A DNA stretch of 9,179 nucleotides from Aquirhabdus sp. (GTDB taxonomy: Bacteria; Pseudomonadota; Gammaproteobacteria; Pseudomonadales; Moraxellaceae): contig JASLGO010000043.1 of assembly GCA_030150135.1 (NCBI GenBank), positions 1 to 9,179 on the forward strand, in the 5' to 3' direction. Shown in pieces: positions 6,456 to 9,179 of this stretch. The notes under the pieces are model-generated. The model was not told the DNA's origin, did not search any database, and saw only the letters and a list, made by a program, of their open reading frames with translations. The position numbers were made by a program, and so were the translations under genes. Positions within the stretch are counted from its first letter, which is position 1. The number at the start of each line of letters is the position of its first letter.

Positions 6456-7118
6456 ATGTCAGAACTCAGTCAGAAAGTAGGTGATTTGCTGGATGCTGAA
6501 GATTTAGATCGCGCCATGGCTTTAGTCGAATCGGCTCGGAGAGCTGATCCGTTGTCAGCAGAAAATTGGGTTTTACAGAGTCAGCTTGCTTTAAAACTTA
6601 AAAATATTCAGGGTGCGATGGATGCTGTACAGCATGCGCTGCACATTTCTCCTAATTTTCCTCCTGCTCAATATCAAATGGCTTATGTCCTGCGAGCGCA
6701 ATCGGATGTTGAAGGCGCGCTAGATTGGTATGCCAAGGCTTTTGCTCAGCATCCTGTGTTGGCGGACTCATTAGGCTGGTGTCGTGTGATGGTGCTGGTT
6801 TTTACTCAGTATGCTTTGGCTTTGCCAATTGCTGAATATTGGACGATTCATCGTCCTGATGAAGCAGCAGGTTGGTTTATGTATGGAACGTGTCGATTGG
6901 CGATAGGGCAAGCAGCATCTACACAGTTGCTGCGAGCGTGGTCGTTGGATTCTGGTATTTTAGATTTGCCGAATAACCTCGGCGGAGCTTACTTGTTGGA
7001 GGGTGATTTAGTTAAGGCTGAGTATTGGTTGGGCATTGCGCTTGAACGTCAACCAGAAGATGTGAATACATTATCTAATCTTTCATTGCTTCGAAGACAA
7101 CGGTTGTTGGTTAAGTGA
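6456..7118 (+). CDS. Tetratricopeptide repeat (TPR) protein
   Basis: This 220-aa protein is built almost wholly of helix pairs of TPR type, which act as protein-protein interaction scaffolds. Recognisable units include about residues 3-34 (DLDRAMALVESARRADP), 37-68 (GAMDAVQHALHISP), 70-101 (AQSDVEGALDWYAKAFAQHP) and a C-terminal one at about 172-206 (LEGDLVKAEYWLGIALERQP). The intervening units are degenerate. No signal peptide or membrane segment is seen, so it is probably cytoplasmic. The start is chosen at ATG 6456, with GGTGAG (6443-6448) 7 nt upstream. In-frame GTG 6444 and TTG 6441 have GAAGG closer (4 and 1 nt) and cannot be excluded. It is the last gene of the likely parA-lipoprotein-TPR unit; the partner protein is unknown. 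Confidence 0.9.
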   Translation: MSELSQKVGDLLDAEDLDRAMALVESARRADPLSAENWVLQSQLALKLKNIQGAMDAVQHALHISPNFPPAQYQMAYVLRAQSDVEGALDWYAKAFAQHPVLADSLGWCRVMVLVFTQYALALPIAEYWTIHRPDEAAGWFMYGTCRLAIGQAASTQLLRAWSLDSGILDLPNNLGGAYLLEGDLVKAEYWLGIALERQPEDVNTLSNLSLLRRQRLLVK

Positions 7119-7229
7119 TGTCGTGTCGATGAGTGGTTGTTTTTTTATGATGGATAAAATGTATATAAATTACATAATTTAAAATAAAAACTTTTATGTA
7201 ACCAATAAATTACAGTGTTTTATCATCTA

Positions 7230-7251
7230 AATATTAAAAATCTTTAATATT
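7230..7251. other. AT-only 9-bp hairpin
   Basis: AATATTAAA (7230-7238) and TTTAATATT (7243-7251) form a perfect stem with a 4-nt loop. All stem pairs are A-T, so it is thermodynamically weak. It could be a poor terminator for the TPR gene, a curved-DNA element or chance. Confidence 0.3.
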
Positions 7252-7309
7252 CAATATTTTCCCTTGTCTGAGTTACTGCTACTGAGCAGTGATTTGTGAT
7301 TTTTTATGG

Positions 7310-7337
7310 TTGACGAAAAAAAATGTGCGTGTAAAGT
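7310..7337 (+). promoter_or_regulatory. Promoter candidate for the adhesin gene
   Basis: TTGACG (7310-7315) and TAAAGT (7332-7337) are 16 bp apart. The -35 box matches five of six positions and the -10 box four. If used, the adhesin mRNA would carry an untranslated leader of roughly 300 nt, rich in G and U. Other weaker pairs closer to the gene are possible. Confidence 0.33.
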
Positions 7338-7649
7338 GTGCATTAGTAGACATTTTTCTGTTTTGTGTGAAGTGTGTCTCTATTTGTTGAGAGTGATGTC
7401 TGTTTTTTGTTTTGATCTTTGATCGCCCTGTGTGTGTTTGTTGTGAAGTTTTGCTTAATTTGTGTGTTTTGAATACGTGGGTCTACTGACTGGTGGACTT
7501 GGCTGGAAATCTTTGTTTGAAGTTTTTCTAACGAAATAAAAAATAAGAGTCTTGTATCTGCATTGAGCGGATTTTTTTTGTCGTGGCTGCGTGTCATGTG
7601 GAACATGTGCGGCCTGAAAAATAGATTTTAAATATTTGAGAATTTGTAT

Positions 7650-9179
7650 ATGAATAAGGTTTATCGCGTCATCTGGAGCAAGGCACACAACATTTGGGTT
7701 GCTGTGTGCGAAGTGGCCAAGGCGCATGGCAAGGATAACCGTTCTTCTGTGACGACGACTGAGGCGGTAAGCGCTGATGGTGGCGTGACGCAGGCATCTG
7801 CTTATCCTCCTGTCACGGTAAACCATTCGCTGATTGCAATTACGGTCAGCGCGCTTATGCTGACTGCTGGATCTACAGCGCATGCAGCATCGGCGAATCT
7901 TCTCTATTATACATTGCAGAGTTCTACGGATACGACAAGTACAGGACCTTTACAATTGGGGCAAGGTTTGCTCGTCTATAACTTTGGTAGCGCGGGATTA
8001 GCATCTGGCGTTTATGCTTGGACTTGTAATGGTAACGTTACAAACAGTAATGGCACCTGTACAAATGGTGGTACTTGGCTCAACACAAGTCAGAATGCTA
8101 TCAATGCAGGTATGAATTTCTCGGGTAACAATACGGGTTCTGGTGCACCAATTCACGAGAATCTTAATCAAACGTTACCAATTATTGGTGCGGTAAACTC
8201 AAGCGGTGTACCAGTAACACCTTCAGGCACAACACTCAGTCTTAGTAGTGCTACACCAACGACGGGTACATACTCATCACAAAATATTCAGACTTACGCC
8301 GATACAACCAACGGTCAGATTCAGATTCAGATGGCTGATAATCCCGTGTTTAATAGTGTGACTACTGGGGGCGTTGTAATGTCTGGTAGTGGTCTGAACA
8401 TGGGTAGTCAAAAAATCACTAATCTTGCGGCTGGCGTGGTGTCTGCAACCAGTACAGATGCGGTCAATGGTTCACAGCTATTTGCAACAAACACATCAGT
8501 TTCTTCAGTATCAACTAGCTTAAGTAGTGTGTCGGCGAATTTAAGTAAAGTTTCCAGTAATTTAAGTAGCGTATCTAGTAATCTGAGTGCGGTATCAAGT
8601 GGTTTGAGTAGTACGAATGCTTCAGTATCTTCAGTCTCGACAAACTTAAGCAGCGTCTCAGCGGCGTTGAGTGCAACGAACAGCTCTCTGTCAGTGATTA
8701 GTGGTGGATTCAGCACAATATCCAGTGGATTTAGTAGTATTTCCAGCGCATTCAGTGCAGTATCAAGCGGGTTGAGTTCAGTCAGCTCTAACTTGAGCTC
8801 TGTATCAAGTGGTTTGAGCAACACCAACAGTTCAGTGTCTGCAGTCTCAACAGGTTTGAGCAATACGAATAGTTCTGTATCAGCAGTATCGACAAGCCTG
8901 AGTGCAGTATCGACTAACTTGAGCAGTGTCTCAGCAGCTTTAAGTAGCGTTTCAACAGGCTTAAGCAATACGAATAGTTCTGTGTCTGCTGTATCAACAG
9001 GCTTAAGCAATACCAATAGTACGGTATCAGCGGTATCAACAGGCTTGAGCAATACGAATAGCTCTGTATCAGCAGTCTCGACAGGTTTGAGCAATACGAA
9101 TAGCTCTGTGTCTGCTGTGTCTACAGGCTTAAGCAACACCAATAGTTCTGTATCAGCAGTATCAACAGGTTTAAGCAAT
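7650..9179 (+). CDS. Trimeric autotransporter adhesin (YadA-like), N-terminal part, open at window end
   Basis: This is the first 510 codons of a type Vc secreted surface adhesin; the frame is open to the window edge, so the C-terminal trimeric beta-barrel anchor lies beyond. Residues 1-27 (MNKVYRVIWSKAHNIWVAV...) are an extended signal peptide region (ESPR) typical of large autotransporters. A polar linker and a hydrophobic core follow (HSLIAITVSALMLTAGSTAHA, about 59-79), with probable cleavage after AHA at 79. Residues 80-243 are a Thr/Ser/Asn/Gly-rich region I cannot assign, with Cys126 and Cys137 close together. Residues 246-280 (GSGLNMGSQKITNLAAG, then TDAVNGSQLFAT) are a head-to-stalk connector/neck motif. 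Residues 284-510 are a heptad stalk. The Shine-Dalgarno is weak (GAGAA, about 8-9 nt upstream), but the ESPR fixes the start. Likely roles are attachment, autoaggregation or biofilm; the ligand is unknown. Confidence 0.93.
   Translation, partial: MNKVYRVIWSKAHNIWVAVCEVAKAHGKDNRSSVTTTEAVSADGGVTQASAYPPVTVNHSLIAITVSALMLTAGSTAHAASANLLYYTLQSSTDTTSTGPLQLGQGLLVYNFGSAGLASGVYAWTCNGNVTNSNGTCTNGGTWLNTSQNAINAGMNFSGNNTGSGAPIHENLNQTLPIIGAVNSSGVPVTPSGTTLSLSSATPTTGTYSSQNIQTYADTTNGQIQIQMADNPVFNSVTTGGVVMSGSGLNMGSQKITNLAAGVVSATSTDAVNGSQLFATNTSVSSVSTSLSSVSANLSKVSSNLSSVSSNLSAVSSGLSSTNASVSSVSTNLSSVSAALSATNSSLSVISGGFSTISSGFSSISSAFSAVSSGLSSVSSNLSSVSSGLSNTNSSVSAVSTGLSNTNSSVSAVSTSLSAVSTNLSSVSAALSSVSTGLSNTNSSVSAVSTGLSNTNSTVSAVSTGLSNTNSSVSAVSTGLSNTNSSVSAVSTGLSNTNSSVSAVSTGLSN
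8499..9179 (+). other. Uninterrupted 32-heptad Ser-rich coiled-coil stalk
   Basis: Read in the adhesin frame, residues 284-510 divide into 32 perfect heptads plus three residues, with no stutter or insertion. The first position of each heptad is Leu, Val or Phe, the second is always Ser, and the fourth is Val, Thr or Ile, which fits a/d core positions of a trimeric coiled coil. I count about 93 Ser in 227 residues and one charged residue (a Lys in heptad 3). Heptads 11-13 (8709-8771) carry Phe at the first position in succession. Confidence 0.85.
8814..9179 (+). repeat. 42-bp tandem repeats (14-aa double heptad LSNTNSSVSAVSTG)
   Basis: Two copies start at 8814 and 8856. Three single heptads follow (8898-8960), then five contiguous copies start at 8961, 9003, 9045, 9087 and 9129, and a sixth begins at 9171 and is cut by the window end. 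Protein copies are almost identical; changes are one Ser-to-Thr (9003 copy) and one Gly-to-Ser (8856 copy). DNA copies differ at many third positions. The unit is a multiple of three, so copy-number change keeps the frame. Confidence 0.93.

Larger units (their letters stand above)
7119..7649. other. Long AT-rich spacer upstream of the adhesin gene
   Basis: This 531-bp stretch has no convincing gene. The left part (about 7140-7260) is almost pure A/T and holds two hairpins: TTACATAA/TTATGTAA at 7170-7177 and 7194-7201, and a 9-bp AT-only stem at 7230-7251. The right part (about 7300-7500) is strongly G- and T-rich on the plus strand with few C or A, so spurious minus-strand open frames rich in Thr, Gln, Asn and Lys arise there. 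A weak promoter candidate is at 7310-7337. CATGTG occurs twice, 3 bp apart, at 7595-7609. No clean terminator for the TPR gene was found beyond the T-run at 7139-7147. AT-rich regions before surface adhesin genes are often bound by H-NS-like silencers; that is inference here. Confidence 0.6.

Noticed and set aside
7343..7883. Two overlapping minus-strand open frames (87 and 142 codons) in the spacer and adhesin 5' end
   Set aside because: They arise from the G/T-rich plus strand, encode low-complexity Thr/Gln/Asn/Lys or Arg/His-rich products, and one overlaps the adhesin signal peptide coding region.
8408..9178. A 256-codon minus-strand open frame with a repeating LLKPVDTADTELFV-like product
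   Set aside because: It is the antisense reading of the adhesin repeats. The same 42-bp unit keeps any stop-free frame open, and the sense frame has the ESPR, neck motif and heptads while the antisense one has no family features.
8814..9179. Regularly repeated DNA that could suggest a CRISPR array
   Set aside because: The 42-bp units are contiguous with no unique spacers, vary at third codon positions and are in frame with a protein coiled coil.

Overview
The window reads as a chromosomal segment of a gammaproteobacterium, most likely Moraxellaceae (Acinetobacter or a relative). The reasons are the dapA-bamC-purC gene order, a short single-domain BamC, moderate-to-low GC, and AT-rich spacers. 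The species assignment is inference. The left third is ordinary housekeeping DNA and the right end is accessory.

Layout. Positions 1-288 (+) are the 3' end of an FKBP-type prolyl isomerase, closed by a clear terminator at 323-349. From 497 to 3466 everything is on the minus strand: tRNA-Ser(CGA), purC (purine synthesis), bamC (outer-membrane assembly lipoprotein), dapA (lysine/diaminopimelate synthesis) and tRNA-Gly(GCC). Each tRNA has its own recognisable promoter, and intrinsic terminators separate purC from tRNA-Ser and tRNA-Gly from dapA. A perfect 11-bp inverted repeat overlaps the predicted dapA -10 box. Positions 3467-3810 are a divergent spacer.

From 3811 onward everything is on the plus strand: a 100-aa helical protein of unknown function, a BolA-family protein, a four-helix membrane protein resembling SirB, an orphan ParA-type ATPase, a small glycine-rich lipoprotein and a TPR protein. 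The last three are tightly spaced and probably co-transcribed. No ParB gene is seen.

After a 531-bp AT-rich spacer (7119-7649), whose right part is strongly G/T-skewed on the plus strand, a large gene starts at 7650 and runs off the window at 9179. It encodes the N-terminal 510 residues of a trimeric autotransporter adhesin. In order these are an ESPR-type extended signal peptide, an unrecognised passenger/head region with two cysteines, a neck motif (TDAVNGSQL), and a stalk of 32 consecutive unbroken heptads. The stalk is about 41% serine with one charged residue in 227, and it passes into 42-bp tandem repeats. This adhesin is the most interesting object in the window. It is easily missed because it has no stop codon inside the window and the opposite strand carries a long spurious open frame.
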